Assembly (NCBI GenBank): GCA_002897775.1 | Contig: BDTR01000055.1 | Span: 1 to 49,894 of the forward strand | Direction: 5' to 3' | Origin: a bacterium BMS3Bbin08 | GTDB lineage: Bacteria; Nitrospirota; Thermodesulfovibrionia; UBA6902; BMS3Bbin08 | DNA: 49,894 nucleotides | In this document: positions 1 through 8,418 of the stretch, in pieces | How the letters are laid out: every line of letters begins with the position of its first letter | Position numbering within the stretch: the stretch's first letter is position 1 | Made by a program: the position numbers and the translations under genes | Notes under the pieces: generated by a model | Seen by the model: only the letters and a program-made list of their open reading frames with translations | Database searches by the model: none | Told to the model about the DNA's origin: nothing

Positions 1-2
1 TG

Positions 3-368
3 ATCGCCACGGACGTCAGCGCCCGCGGGATTGACGTGCCTGATGTCAATTACGTAATTAACTATGATCTTCCGGACAAACCAGAGAATTATGTGCACAG
101 GGTTGGAAGGACCGGTCGCGGCATCAACCTGGGTGAAGCGATCTCATTCTGCAGCAAAGAAGAAAAAGGACTTCTTGAGGATATCCAGCAGCTCATCAAT
201 AAAGATATTGAGGTCATAAAGCTCCACAAAAAAGATTACGCTGACATTGTCAGTTCACCCGGAAAGGACCTCAACTTGCAGGAGATGATCGATGAACATG
301 AGCAATGGAAAGCAAACAGGAAGAAAAGAAAAAAGAAGTCCTCAAAGATAACAAAGAAGAAGAAATAA
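3..368 (+). CDS. DEAD-box ATP-dependent RNA helicase, C-terminal fragment
   Basis: This is the 3' end of a gene whose start lies before the window; the open frame begins at base 3. The 121 visible residues start in helicase motif V ([10 protein letters not shown]) and contain motif VI (HRVGRTGRG), so this is the second RecA-like domain of a superfamily 2 RNA helicase. The tail is very basic (KKRKKKSSK), as in RhlE-type cold-shock and ribosome-assembly helicases, and probably adds RNA affinity. The exact subfamily (RhlE, CsdA or other) cannot be fixed without the N-terminal motifs. The gene ends convergently with yjbQ. Confidence 0.9.
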   Translation: MATDVSARGIDVPDVNYVINYDLPDKPENYVHRVGRTGRGINLGEAISFCSKEEKGLLEDIQQLINKDIEVIKLHKKDYADIVSSPGKDLNLQEMIDEHEQWKANRKKRKKKSSKITKKKK

Positions 369-412
369 AAAATTAAGAACGCCGGATATTTCTTCAATAT
401 TGTTATTTAAAA

Positions 413-814
413 TTAATTGTCAGGGATGAACTTTACAATGACCTTCCTGCTCCTCGGCCCGTCGAACTCGCAGAAGAAAATGGACTGCCAGGTCCCAAGC
501 TGGAGCTTTCCCTTGTCTATGATAATGCTCTGTGAAGTTCCGACCATGGCGGTTTTTATGTGAGAGTCAGAATTTTCCTCTATATGGGAATAGCCGGCAT
601 TGTGAGGTATAAGTTTATTAAGGGTCTTCAGTATGTCATCAACAACTGACGGGTCAGCCCCTTCATTTATTGTTACTCCGGCAGTGGTATGAGGCACATA
701 CACATAACATATCCCTTCTTTTATCCCGGACTCATCAACAAGCTGCTGTATTTCCGAAGTAATATCCACAAACTCACTTCTTGACGCTGTTTTAACATTG
801 AGGCTTTTTATCAT
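413..814 (-). CDS. yjbQ: YjbQ/UPF0047 family protein
   Basis: The 133-residue protein matches the small YjbQ (UPF0047) family in length and motifs: HTTAGVTINEG in the first half, then ENSDSHIKTAMVG and LGTWQSIFFCEFDGPR. The fold is a compact beta sandwich; some members are reported to have secondary thiamine-phosphate synthase activity, but the physiological role is unsettled. I place the start at 814 because a GGAGG sits 7 nt upstream. The frame stays open upstream for 36 more codons, but those run through low-complexity spacer DNA and look non-coding. The gene follows lpxK in the same direction with about a 100-nt gap, so it may be the last gene of the lpxB-msbA-waaA-lpxK unit without being part of lipid A synthesis. 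Confidence 0.87.
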   Translation of the reverse strand: MIKSLNVKTASRSEFVDITSEIQQLVDESGIKEGICYVYVPHTTAGVTINEGADPSVVDDILKTLNKLIPHNAGYSHIEENSDSHIKTAMVGTSQSIIIDKGKLQLGTWQSIFFCEFDGPRSRKVIVKFIPDN

Positions 815-918
815 TAAATACCTCCTGGAATAATTTTCATTATTCCTGATTACACAGATTCTCTCTCTACTCTCTTCTTTTCTCATATCTGCGTAATCTC
901 TGTTTTTTATCTGTGAAA

Positions 919-1932
919 TCAAACATCCATGATGTTAAATACGTGATCATAAAATTCTTTTTCAATTGAAAAATCTATCCTGAGGGCGGAAATGTCATCA
1001 GGCAGTTCAAGCTCCCGGAGCTTGACAAGGTCTTTTTCAGTGGTGATGATCCTGAGACCGGCCGAATTTTCCACGATCTTGTCTATGTCCCGCTGGTGAT
1101 AGTGGAAATGGTCCCTGAAGGACATTAACTTTACCACGTCAGCCCCTCTTGAGGCCAGTGCCGGTCTGAAGTGATCCGGGTTCGCAATACCTGAAAAGGC
1201 AGATACTTTTGCCCCGGAGAGTATGTCAGGACTTTCTGTCTCTCCTGTCAGGCTGACAACTGCAGTCGGCATATGTGACGCCCTGTACACGGCAGATCCA
1301 GGACAGAGCCCTTTGATCTCATTGGTAAGCGACATAATAGCTTCCTTGCCTGCCAGGTTGGAATTGGAAAGAACTATAATATCCCCGCGCCTCATGGCGC
1401 TCATCGGTTCGCGCAGGATACCTTCAGGAAAGAGCTTTCCGTTGCCGAACGGGTTAGACGCGTTGATCAGCAGGACATCAGTATCCCTGTCAAGCGCGAT
1501 GTGCTGAAACCCGTCATCCAGGATGAACATGTCTATTGATAACGGGGCAGGGACATTGTTAATAGCGAACATCCCGGACTGGTATCTGTTCCTGCCCATT
1601 ACTATGGGTATTCCGGTCAGCCTCTCTGCCATGAGAACAGGTTCATCCCCGGCCTCATAGGCGTTAAGAACAGGCCCTTCACCCATGCCCGCAAAACACG
1701 GCCCTTTAGCCTTACCCTTGTAGCCCCTGGTCAGTATGCACGGGTTAAACCCTCGTTTTTTTGCCTCCTGTGCCAGGGCGATCACAGCCGGGGTCTTGCC
1801 TGTTCCGCCCAGGGTAAGGTTGCCTATGCTTATAACCCTGACAGGCAATTTGCGGGTTTTTTTTAAGCCGGTCTTATAGAGTAGACCCCTGCCGGATAAA
1901 ACCATTCTGTAAACAGCGCTAAGCGGTCCCAT
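919..1932 (-). CDS. lpxK: Tetraacyldisaccharide 4'-kinase LpxK
   Basis: LpxK phosphorylates the 4' position of the tetraacyl disaccharide 1-phosphate at the inner face of the inner membrane, giving lipid IVA. The 337-residue protein has the family P-loop GNLTLGGTGKTP at about residues 37-48, the LDDGFQH motif in the middle, and the usual length. I choose the ATG at 1932 (start MGPLSAVYRM) because AAAGG lies 5 nt upstream; a TTG at 1947 would add five residues but has no ribosome-binding site. It lies about 145 nt downstream of waaA on the same strand, continuing the lpxB-msbA-waaA block. Confidence 0.93.
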   Translation of the reverse strand: MGPLSAVYRMVLSGRGLLYKTGLKKTRKLPVRVISIGNLTLGGTGKTPAVIALAQEAKKRGFNPCILTRGYKGKAKGPCFAGMGEGPVLNAYEAGDEPVLMAERLTGIPIVMGRNRYQSGMFAINNVPAPLSIDMFILDDGFQHIALDRDTDVLLINASNPFGNGKLFPEGILREPMSAMRRGDIIVLSNSNLAGKEAIMSLTNEIKGLCPGSAVYRASHMPTAVVSLTGETESPDILSGAKVSAFSGIANPDHFRPALASRGADVVKLMSFRDHFHYHQRDIDKIVENSAGLRIITTEKDLVKLRELELPDDISALRIDFSIEKEFYDHVFNIMDV

Positions 1933-2078
1933 ATTAACCTTTGACAAATCAGTGTAAAATGTCCGCCTTTTACAGACCTCGGCGAGACTGGCGAAATAAA
2001 GAATGTATCGCGTTTGTTCGATAAAACATGACTGACCGTCATTTTACTTTTTTCAATTTACAATTCTGCCCAAAATTG

Positions 2079-3488
2079 TTATTGAGTTTTGGGCAGGTAG
2101 CTCCTCACGAGCCCAAGCGCCTTCTCAACAGAGCCTGTATTATTGTCTACTATTGACCTTGCCGTAAGGCCGGCCTGTCTCGCTTTTTCACTGTTTCCAA
2201 GTAAACGTTCTACTGCCTCCGCGAATTCACCCGGGTCCTTTACAACATAGGCGGCCCCTGACTCTACGAACACGGAGGCTATGGGGAAATTGTCCATGTG
2301 CGGGCCGATAATGATCGGCTTGCTCCAGAAGGCGGGCTCCAGGATATTATGTCCGCCGAACGGCTGGAGACTGCCTCCTATGAAAGCGACGTCAGCGCGT
2401 GAGTAGAGCCGTGATAACTCGCCAATTGTATCCAGAAGTATAATGTCCGGGACTTTACAGTCCGTTGTTTGTTGTTTGTTGTCTGTTGCAACTCGATACG
2501 AGTCTCCACTCCTTCGAGTCGTTTCGACTGACAACTGACCACTGCCTGTTGTAGCGAAGCGGAAATCCCGACCCTTCGGGGCCCCGCGTCCTGGCTTGTC
2601 AGGATTTACGGGGACTACTGACTCACTTTTTATTTCAGAACGCCTGATAAAATCGAATTTTCCTTTTTTCAGTATATCCTCTACCTCTTTAAATCTTTCC
2701 GGGTGCCTGGGCGCAATGATCAGCCTGAGATCAGAGAAATCTTTTTTTATCTTTTTGTAAGCGTCAAGAATGATCTCTTCTTCACCTTTATGCGTACTGC
2801 CGGCAACGAGGACACGTCCCTCGATCAAATTTGCCCATGCCAATGGCTCAGCGGTTTTATGAGAGAACGCGTCAAACTTGAAGTTGCCCATAAAGCCTAC
2901 GAGCCCCGGTTTAGCGCCAAGCGCCCTGATCCTTTCGGCATCACCGTGCCCCTGCATATAGAAATAATCAACATTGGACAGGGCCTTTCGCATGAACGGA
3001 CGTATCAGCCTGTACCCTTTGAAGGACTTCTGTGACAGCCGGCCGTTGAGAAGAAGGACTTTAGATCCCGCGTTCTTTAAGGTCATAAAAAGCATGGGCC
3101 ACAGCTCTGTTTCCACGGTTATGAAAACTCTGGGACTTAATGATCTGACGGCCTTTCTTATGCACAGCCCGGTATCCCATGGCATGTACATTATCCGGTC
3201 AGCTTCCGGGAATTCTTCCCGGGCTATCTTTTGTCCGGTGTACGTAATGGTTGACAGTGTTATTTTAGCTTCGGGGAATTCTTTTTTCAGTGACCTTAAA
3301 AAGGGCAGGGCCGCGATAACTTCACCGACTGATACGGCGTGGACCCAGATGTCTGTTTTTTTGTATTCTGATCTTCCGAGTCTCTCGTCCAGGAACGTTA
3401 CTTTGCTTTCCGGCCCCTTTTTAAAAAAAAGCCAGGGTGAGTACACAATAAGCGCGATGAATGAAACAAGGTTATATATTAGAATCAT
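2079..3488 (-). CDS. waaA: 3-deoxy-D-manno-octulosonate (Kdo) transferase WaaA with an internal repeat-derived insert
   Basis: WaaA transfers Kdo from CMP-Kdo to lipid IVA at the cytoplasmic face of the inner membrane. The protein has an N-terminal membrane anchor (about residues 1-21), the HAVSVGEV motif with the probable catalytic Glu at 56, the ETELWP motif near 126, and the C-terminal GGSLQPFGGHNILEP glycosyltransferase motif. At 469 residues it is about 45 longer than E. coli WaaA (425). The excess is a low-complexity, Arg/Thr-rich stretch at about residues 288-345, encoded by repeat DNA that shares an 18-nt word with the leuS upstream spacer. The frame stays open through it. The start ATG (3486-3488) is preceded by GGGGTAGAG, which is the arm of the upstream MITE-like element. 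Activity with the insert is likely but unproven. Confidence 0.92.
   Translation of the reverse strand: MILIYNLVSFIALIVYSPWLFFKKGPESKVTFLDERLGRSEYKKTDIWVHAVSVGEVIAALPFLRSLKKEFPEAKITLSTITYTGQKIAREEFPEADRIMYMPWDTGLCIRKAVRSLSPRVFITVETELWPMLFMTLKNAGSKVLLLNGRLSQKSFKGYRLIRPFMRKALSNVDYFYMQGHGDAERIRALGAKPGLVGFMGNFKFDAFSHKTAEPLAWANLIEGRVLVAGSTHKGEEEIILDAYKKIKKDFSDLRLIIAPRHPERFKEVEDILKKGKFDFIRRSEIKSESVVPVNPDKPGRGAPKGRDFRFATTGSGQLSVETTRRSGDSYRVATDNKQQTTDCKVPDIILLDTIGELSRLYSRADVAFIGGSLQPFGGHNILEPAFWSKPIIIGPHMDNFPIASVFVESGAAYVVKDPGEFAEAVERLLGNSEKARQAGLTARSIVDNNTGSVEKALGLVRSYLPKTQ
2454..2627 (-). repeat. In-frame repeat insert within waaA
   Basis: This stretch codes for about 58 residues (KdtA/WaaA residues 288-345) that interrupt conserved sequence. 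It contains small palindromes (ACTCGATACGAGT, AGTCGTTTCGACT, CCCTTCGGGG) and GTTGTTTGTTG tracts. The word CAGGATTTACGGGGACTA at 2600-2617 recurs exactly at 16869-16886 in an intergenic spacer, which ties the insert to the dispersed repeats of this genome. Confidence 0.7.
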
Positions 3489-3492
3489 CTCT

Positions 3493-3651
3493 ACCCCGTT
3501 AGAAAGACCTGTGGCAGGCTACAGGCCTGTCTGCCCCGTCTGCCGACAGGCAGTAGACAGGGATGAAAATATTTTATTTTTTTTGCGACATTGATATTAT
3601 CTACGTTTTTTATAGTGAGCCCGCAGGAAACTATGGGTCTTCTAACGGGGT
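3493..3651. mobile_element. MITE-like element with terminal inverted repeats between msbA and waaA
   Basis: The left end ACCCCGTTAGAAAGACC (3493-3509) and the reverse complement of the right end, ACCCCGTTAGAAGACCC (3635-3651), match over the outer 12 bases and again after a one-base gap. The 159-bp element has no coding capacity. It fills the msbA-waaA junction: the TAG in the right arm is the msbA stop codon, and the GGGGT of the left arm (read on the minus strand) is the only Shine-Dalgarno-like sequence before waaA. The interior holds further GC-rich palindromes (GCAGGC..CAGGCCTGTC words) also seen at the dxs 3' end. Confidence 0.6.
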
Positions 3652-5360
3652 CTGTCGAATTGTGAGTGGTACAGCACTTTGTAAGCGCCTCCTTTATTAA
3701 GCAGCTCTTCGTGAGTACCTGTCTCAATTATTTTGCCTTTGTCAATGACCAGTATCCTGTCAGCCTTTTGAATTGTAGACAGCCTGTGAGCTATGACAAA
3801 TGTAGTCCTGTTTGTCATCAGATTATCTAGCGCCTTCTGAACGATCAACTCGGATGCGGTATCAAGCGAGGATGTGGCCTCGTCAAGTATGAGAATGGGC
3901 GGGTTCTTCAGCAATGCCCTGGCAATGGATATTCTCTGTTTCTGGCCGCCGGACAGTCTGACGCCTCTTTCACCGATCAAAGTATTGTAACCTTTGGGCA
4001 TGTCTTTAATGAAATCATGGGCATATGCCGCCTTTGCCGCATCCGCGATCTCTTCATCTGACGCGTCCAGTTTTCCGAGGGCAATGTTATCTCTTACCGA
4101 TTCGTTGAACAATATTACATCCTGACTGACGATCCCAATATTTATTCGCAGAGATTTGTGGGTTGCTTCATTTATGTCCGTGCCGTCGATAAGAAGTTTT
4201 CCTTCTGTGGGGCGGTAGAACCTCGGGATCATGTCAACAAGGGTGGTCTTGCCTGCCCCGCTTTTGCCTACTATGGCCGTAAGCTCGCCTTTTCTGACTT
4301 TCAGGTTTATATTGTCAATGACCTTTTTGTCCGTGCCGGGATAGATAAAACTGAAATTGCTGAATTCAATATTGTCCCGGATGACCGGAAGTTCCTTTGT
4401 ACCGTCTTCTTCAGGCTCCTGGTCAAGCATATAAAATATTCTTTCCGCCGCGGCACGCGCCTGCTGAAGACTGTTGTTCGCGCTGCCGAGCCTGCGGACA
4501 GGCGTATACATTAACGCAAGAGCTGTGAAACATGACATGAGATCGCCCTCGGACATCCTGCCGCTGACGATCAGGTTAAGTCCGTAGAACAATATCAGGG
4601 TAAGTCCGATGCCGCCGATGATCTCCTGCGCGAGCTTTGAATATTCAATCGTGCGCGCGCCCTTCATAGCTATCCAGTAATACTTTCTGTTTTCCTTGTC
4701 GAATTTATCAAGATGAAGCTTCTGGCGGACAAATGCCTTGATCATCTTGATGCCGGATATACTTTCGGTCAACCTGACAGTAAGACCGGAAATCTGCTCC
4801 TGTGTCTTCCTGCCGATGACTTTCATTTTTTTGCCGAACCTTCCTATAACATAGAACGAGAACGGAAGCACAAAGCAGGCCATCAACGCTATGTCCCATC
4901 CCCTGATAAACGCGACAGCCAGAAGCGCGATGAAAGTGGGTATTTCAACCAGAATGTCTTTTGCGACATAGCCGAGAACACCCTGCAGGACATTGGCGTC
5001 ATTAATTACTCTCGATATCACGTCTCCTGACGGCTTGTTAATGAAGAAGTTCATGGGAAGGTATATAAGTTTATTAAACAGCTGCTCTCTTACATCCCTG
5101 ACTACTTTGGCGCCGACCGCGCGCATAAGGTACGACCCGGCAAAAGCGGACAAAGACTTGAGCAGAAGAAAAGATATATAGACCAGAAGGAATATTTTTA
5201 TCGTTCCGGTTTCCTTGTTAAGTGTGCCGTCCAGCACGGGTTTTACAAACCACGCTATGGCGCCGGACAGCCCGGAGGTGACAAGACTGAACAGCGTAGC
5301 TATTATGATGATCCACCAGTAAGGCCTTAGGTACGCACTCAGGCGTTTATAGGATTCCAT
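3642..5360 (-). CDS. msbA: Lipid A export ABC transporter MsbA (permease-ATPase fusion)
   Basis: MsbA flips Kdo-lipid A or lipid A across the inner membrane. The 572 residues comprise six transmembrane segments (roughly 1-300) followed by the nucleotide-binding domain: Walker A GKSGAGKTT at 365-373, LSGGQKQR from 469, Walker B LILDEA at 490-495, and the switch His in IAHRLST. Length matches E. coli MsbA (582). The ATG at 5360 overlaps the 3' end of lpxB by 22 nt, suggesting translational coupling. Position between lpxB and waaA supports MsbA over a drug exporter of the same family. The last residues and stop codon (DRPR then TAG) are encoded by the arm of the downstream inverted-repeat element. 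Confidence 0.92.
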   Translation of the reverse strand: MESYKRLSAYLRPYWWIIIIATLFSLVTSGLSGAIAWFVKPVLDGTLNKETGTIKIFLLVYISFLLLKSLSAFAGSYLMRAVGAKVVRDVREQLFNKLIYLPMNFFINKPSGDVISRVINDANVLQGVLGYVAKDILVEIPTFIALLAVAFIRGWDIALMACFVLPFSFYVIGRFGKKMKVIGRKTQEQISGLTVRLTESISGIKMIKAFVRQKLHLDKFDKENRKYYWIAMKGARTIEYSKLAQEIIGGIGLTLILFYGLNLIVSGRMSEGDLMSCFTALALMYTPVRRLGSANNSLQQARAAAERIFYMLDQEPEEDGTKELPVIRDNIEFSNFSFIYPGTDKKVIDNINLKVRKGELTAIVGKSGAGKTTLVDMIPRFYRPTEGKLLIDGTDINEATHKSLRINIGIVSQDVILFNESVRDNIALGKLDASDEEIADAAKAAYAHDFIKDMPKGYNTLIGERGVRLSGGQKQRISIARALLKNPPILILDEATSSLDTASELIVQKALDNLMTNRTTFVIAHRLSTIQKADRILVIDKGKIIETGTHEELLNKGGAYKVLYHSQFDRPR

Positions 5361-6466
5361 CCTGCCATTTCTCCAACTATTGAGGCCACCCTGGGGGAGG
5401 CTGTTTTATCCTTCATGATTTCACTTACCTTCTGAAGCTCTGTCTTCATTGCCTGCCTGTAATCATTGTCAGAAATGATTTTCTTTATTTCCCTGAATAT
5501 ATTTTCAGCGGTGGCGTTTTTTTGTATGTACTCCCGGACAACCTCTCTGTCAGAAAGGAGGTTGACAAGGGAAGCGAACTTGACACTGACCAGTATCCGG
5601 GCAAGAAAGAATGTAATTGCCGAGACTTTATAAAATACAACCATTGGAGTCCCCAGAAGAGCTGTTTCAAGCGTAACCGTGCCCGAGGCGGCCGCGGCCG
5701 CCTCGGAACAGGCAACTACCTCTCTTGTCCTGTCATAGATCACATGGACATAGGAAGGGATATCAATCGTAAAGCCTGTTCCAGACACCAGAGGAACAAG
5801 TATCTGGACATCATGGAACTCTTTATGGATCATTTCAGAGATGTCTTTAACAAGGGACTGGTGGTTCTTTATTTCAGCCGGCCTGCTTCCCGGAAGGACC
5901 GCGATCACCTTTTTAGCGGGGTCAAGGCCGAGTTCTTTCTTTAATTCCTCACTGGATGAGCTGATATTAATGCTTTCCGCGACAGGATGGCCGACGAATT
6001 CACATGCGAGCCCGGCATCCCTGTACAACTCAACCTCAAAAGGGAAAAGAACAGCCATTTTATTAACAAGCGCCGCGATCTTTTTCACCCTGCCCGCGCG
6101 CCATGCCCAGACCTGGGGACTGACGTAGTAAAGTATCGGGACCCCGGCTCTTTTAGCCTTTTTTGCCAATGTAAGGTTGAAGTCAGGGTAATCTATCAGA
6201 ACAAGCACGTCAGGCTTCTGATCTACAAGCGCGTTCTTTGCTATCCTATAGGTTTTTATTATCTCTTTCAGGTGCATAATGACCTCAGTGATCCCGATGG
6301 CGCTTGAAGTCGAGGCTATAAGACGCACACCTTCTTTTTTCATCCGGCTTCCGCCAATACCCATTATATCGGCGTCAGGCCATATCTTTTTTATCTCTCG
6401 ACTCAACAACGCGCCATAAAGCTCTCCCGAAGCTTCACCGGCGCTGATCATCACTCTTTTTAACAC
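5339..6466 (-). CDS. lpxB: Lipid-A-disaccharide synthase LpxB
   Basis: LpxB condenses UDP-2,3-diacylglucosamine with lipid X to form the lipid A disaccharide (GT19 family). The 375-residue protein starts with the signature ISAGEASGELYG, carries VSPQVWAWR in the middle and LLGTPMVVFYK near the C-terminus, and has the normal length. The first start is GTG at 6466; no Shine-Dalgarno precedes it, but a TTGAAT-17-TATTTT promoter ends only 6 nt before it, so the mRNA may be leaderless. An ATG five codons in (6451) is the alternative. A perfect CRP-like palindrome lies just upstream of the promoter. Confidence 0.93.
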   Translation of the reverse strand: MLKRVMISAGEASGELYGALLSREIKKIWPDADIMGIGGSRMKKEGVRLIASTSSAIGITEVIMHLKEIIKTYRIAKNALVDQKPDVLVLIDYPDFNLTLAKKAKRAGVPILYYVSPQVWAWRAGRVKKIAALVNKMAVLFPFEVELYRDAGLACEFVGHPVAESINISSSSEELKKELGLDPAKKVIAVLPGSRPAEIKNHQSLVKDISEMIHKEFHDVQILVPLVSGTGFTIDIPSYVHVIYDRTREVVACSEAAAAASGTVTLETALLGTPMVVFYKVSAITFFLARILVSVKFASLVNLLSDREVVREYIQKNATAENIFREIKKIISDNDYRQAMKTELQKVSEIMKDKTASPRVASIVGEMAGWNPINA

Positions 6467-6472
6467 CCTGAT

Positions 6473-6501
6473 AAAATATCATTATTTGATGTTTAATTCA
6501 A
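6473..6501 (-). promoter_or_regulatory. Putative lpxB promoter, leaderless type
   Basis: On the minus strand TTGAAT (-35, 6496-6501) and TATTTT (-10, 6473-6478) are separated by 17 nt. Transcription would begin around 6466, which is the GTG start codon of lpxB. Each hexamer matches 4 of 6 consensus bases. Confidence 0.4.
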
Positions 6502-6507
6502 TGTAAG

Positions 6508-6529
6508 GAGTGTGATCATGATCACACTC
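6508..6529. promoter_or_regulatory. Perfect 22-bp palindrome resembling a Crp/Fnr-family operator
   Basis: The core TGTGATCATGATCACA has the form TGTGA-N6-TCACA and differs from the ideal E. coli CRP site only in its two central bases. The dyad extends to 22 bp with GAG and CTC at the ends. It lies 6 bp upstream of the candidate lpxB -35 box, centred about 52 bp before the predicted start point, in the divergent spacer between lpxB and the lytic transglycosylase gene. A regulator of the Crp/Fnr family is the likely binder, but none is encoded in the window. Confidence 0.5.
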
Positions 6530-6778
6530 GCCGGCCGGCAGGCTATACATTCGCTCACCTTCGCCTCGCTATGCATTTAATCTTCCCTTCGGAAATCTAA
6601 TGTGCGGACTCACTATTATTAGATTCGCTCGCTGGAAGCTCACTACTGCATTTAGTGGTCACCCTTCGGGTAAGCACAATGTAAGGAATAACTTCTACTG
6701 TTAGATTCGTTCGCTGGAAGCTCACTACTGCATTTAGTTCTGGCTTTACAATGCGGGGAAAAGGTAAAATATTAGAGG
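6530..6778. repeat. Repeat-filled spacer with a 38-bp direct repeat
   Basis: No gene is visible here. Two copies of a 38-bp unit (6619-6656 and 6701-6738, one mismatch; both contain CGCTGGAAGCTCACTACTGC) are separated by 44 nt. Small palindromes such as CCCTTCGGG flank them. The 5' control region of the downstream transglycosylase gene must lie in or just after this block. Confidence 0.6.
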
Positions 6779-6790
6779 GTGAACATATAT

Positions 6791-8380
6791 ATGTTGCAAA
6801 GACATATTGGCGTCACAAAGAAAGTCATATTTCTTACGCTACTCTTGCCCCTTTTTTTGATCCTCGGCTGCGCTTCTACCAATAGCGCTCATGTCAGTGA
6901 GCAGGCCAAAAAGTTGCGGGACGTATCCCGTTCCCCCGCGATCGAGGGAAAAAGAGTTGTTTCATCTCCGGTCGAGGAAAGGCGCAGAGTAACAGACCAG
7001 GACCTGCTTGATTCAGCCCTTGACCTGACCGAGACATCCCAGGGGCTGTGGTCAAAAGGCAGGCTTGAAGAAGCCATTACGACCCTTGACCAGGCCTATG
7101 TGTTCGTACTGCAGGTCGATACTGAAAAAAACCCGAACCTTATCCAGCAAAAGGACGACCTGAGGTTTGTAATATCCAAACGCATACTTGAGATCTATGC
7201 CTCCCGTTATACCGCTGTCAATGGAAATCATAACGCGATACCGCTGATCATGAATGAACATGTGCAAAAAGAGATCAAACTGTTTCAGGGGCGCGAACGT
7301 AAATTTTTTCTGGAGTCCTACGCGCGGTCGGGGAAATATATGGGAATGATCGTTAAGTCGCTAAAAGAGGCCGGTCTTCCGGAAGAGCTTTCCTGGCTTC
7401 CCCTGATAGAGAGCGGGTTCAAGGTCAGGGCGTTGTCCCGCGCGCGCGCGCTGGGTCTCTGGCAGTTTATTCCTTCAACAGGCTACAAGTTCGGTTTGAA
7501 CAGGGACAGCTGGATAGACGAGAGGCTCGACCCTGAAAAAGCGACCGCCGCCGCCATCGACTACTTAACAGAACTGCACAATATATTCGGAGACTGGACA
7601 ACTGTCCTGGCGGCTTATAACTGCGGAGAGGGAAGGGTGCTCAGGGTGATACGCGACCAGAAGGTCAATTACCTGGATGACTTCTGGGACCTGTATGAAA
7701 GACTCCCGAGAGAAACAGCAAGGTATGTTCCAAGATTTCTTGCCGTTCTGCATATTCTTGATGACCCGGCCAAATACGGGTTTAAGCTGGAAGACCCTTA
7801 TGAACCGCTTCTCTATGAAAGCGTTAAGATTAAAAAACGCGTTCATTTGAAGGAAGTGGCGAAAACACTTGATATCTCACTGTCCGAACTGAAGGAGCTG
7901 AACCCTGAACTGCGTCTTCAGGTCACGCCTGCCGTTGAATATTCAGTGAAGGTTCCGAATGGAAAAGGTGACGTTCTGCTTGCGAAGATCGATAAAATAC
8001 CAAAGTACTCTCCGCCTGAACGCGCTTACGCTTATCACCGCGTGAGAAAAGGAGAAACACTATCTCATATCGCGCGGAAATACCGCACAAGCGTCCGGGC
8101 CATTGTCAGGGCGAATAAGATCAGGAAAGCGCGTCTTATACGGGTCGGCCAGAGGCTCAAAGTGCCTCTGAAGGGCGGCGCGTCAGGCAAGATATTCGCG
8201 TCAAGCGCTAAGCTTCTTCCCGGCGGGAAATACCGCATCAAGAGGGGAGATTCCCTCTGGCTGATCGCCCAAAAATTCAATACTGACACCAAGACCCTTC
8301 AGCGCATGAATAACCTTAGGACCACGCGACTGTATGTTGGTCAGTTTTTAAAGGTCCAGGAGTGTGCTGAAGCCTGCTGA
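6791..8380 (+). CDS. mltD: MltD-like membrane-bound lytic murein transglycosylase with LysM repeats
   Basis: This lipoprotein cleaves peptidoglycan glycan strands. A hydrophobic signal ends in the lipobox LILGC (Cys27). The SLT domain runs from about residue 195 to 320, with the catalytic Glu207 in PLIESGF and the AAYNCGEGRV motif. A degenerate repeat and two clear LysM domains follow (HRVRKGETLSHIARKY and YRIKRGDSLWLIAQKF), which bind glycan. At 529 residues it is slightly longer than E. coli MltD (452). I take the ATG at 6791, with AGAGGG about 9 nt upstream; GTG at 6779 would overlap that site. It is the only plus-strand gene among the lipid A genes and converges on gnnB. Confidence 0.88.
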   Translation: MLQRHIGVTKKVIFLTLLLPLFLILGCASTNSAHVSEQAKKLRDVSRSPAIEGKRVVSSPVEERRRVTDQDLLDSALDLTETSQGLWSKGRLEEAITTLDQAYVFVLQVDTEKNPNLIQQKDDLRFVISKRILEIYASRYTAVNGNHNAIPLIMNEHVQKEIKLFQGRERKFFLESYARSGKYMGMIVKSLKEAGLPEELSWLPLIESGFKVRALSRARALGLWQFIPSTGYKFGLNRDSWIDERLDPEKATAAAIDYLTELHNIFGDWTTVLAAYNCGEGRVLRVIRDQKVNYLDDFWDLYERLPRETARYVPRFLAVLHILDDPAKYGFKLEDPYEPLLYESVKIKKRVHLKEVAKTLDISLSELKELNPELRLQVTPAVEYSVKVPNGKGDVLLAKIDKIPKYSPPERAYAYHRVRKGETLSHIARKYRTSVRAIVRANKIRKARLIRVGQRLKVPLKGGASGKIFASSAKLLPGGKYRIKRGDSLWLIAQKFNTDTKTLQRMNNLRTTRLYVGQFLKVQECAEAC

Positions 8381-8418
8381 ACGATCTTTTTGAGGGGGGC
8401 TTCCGGTAGATTCCGATC

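Noticed and set aside
815-922. N-terminal extension of the YjbQ frame to 922
   Set aside because: It reads low-complexity spacer sequence, and a GGAGG lies at the right distance before the internal ATG at 814.
3491-3727. Minus-strand open frame across the msbA-waaA junction
   Set aside because: It only reads the MITE-like element and part of msbA in another frame; no ribosome-binding site or family resemblance.
5522-5944. Plus-strand frame opposite lpxB
   Set aside because: Shadow of a clearly coding minus-strand gene; no motif or ribosome-binding site. The same applies to the many frames opposite waaA, lpxK, bamA, leuS and dxs.
6742-6772. TTTACA/TAAAAT promoter before the lytic transglycosylase
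   Set aside because: The spacer is only about 14 nt, too short for a normal sigma-70 promoter.
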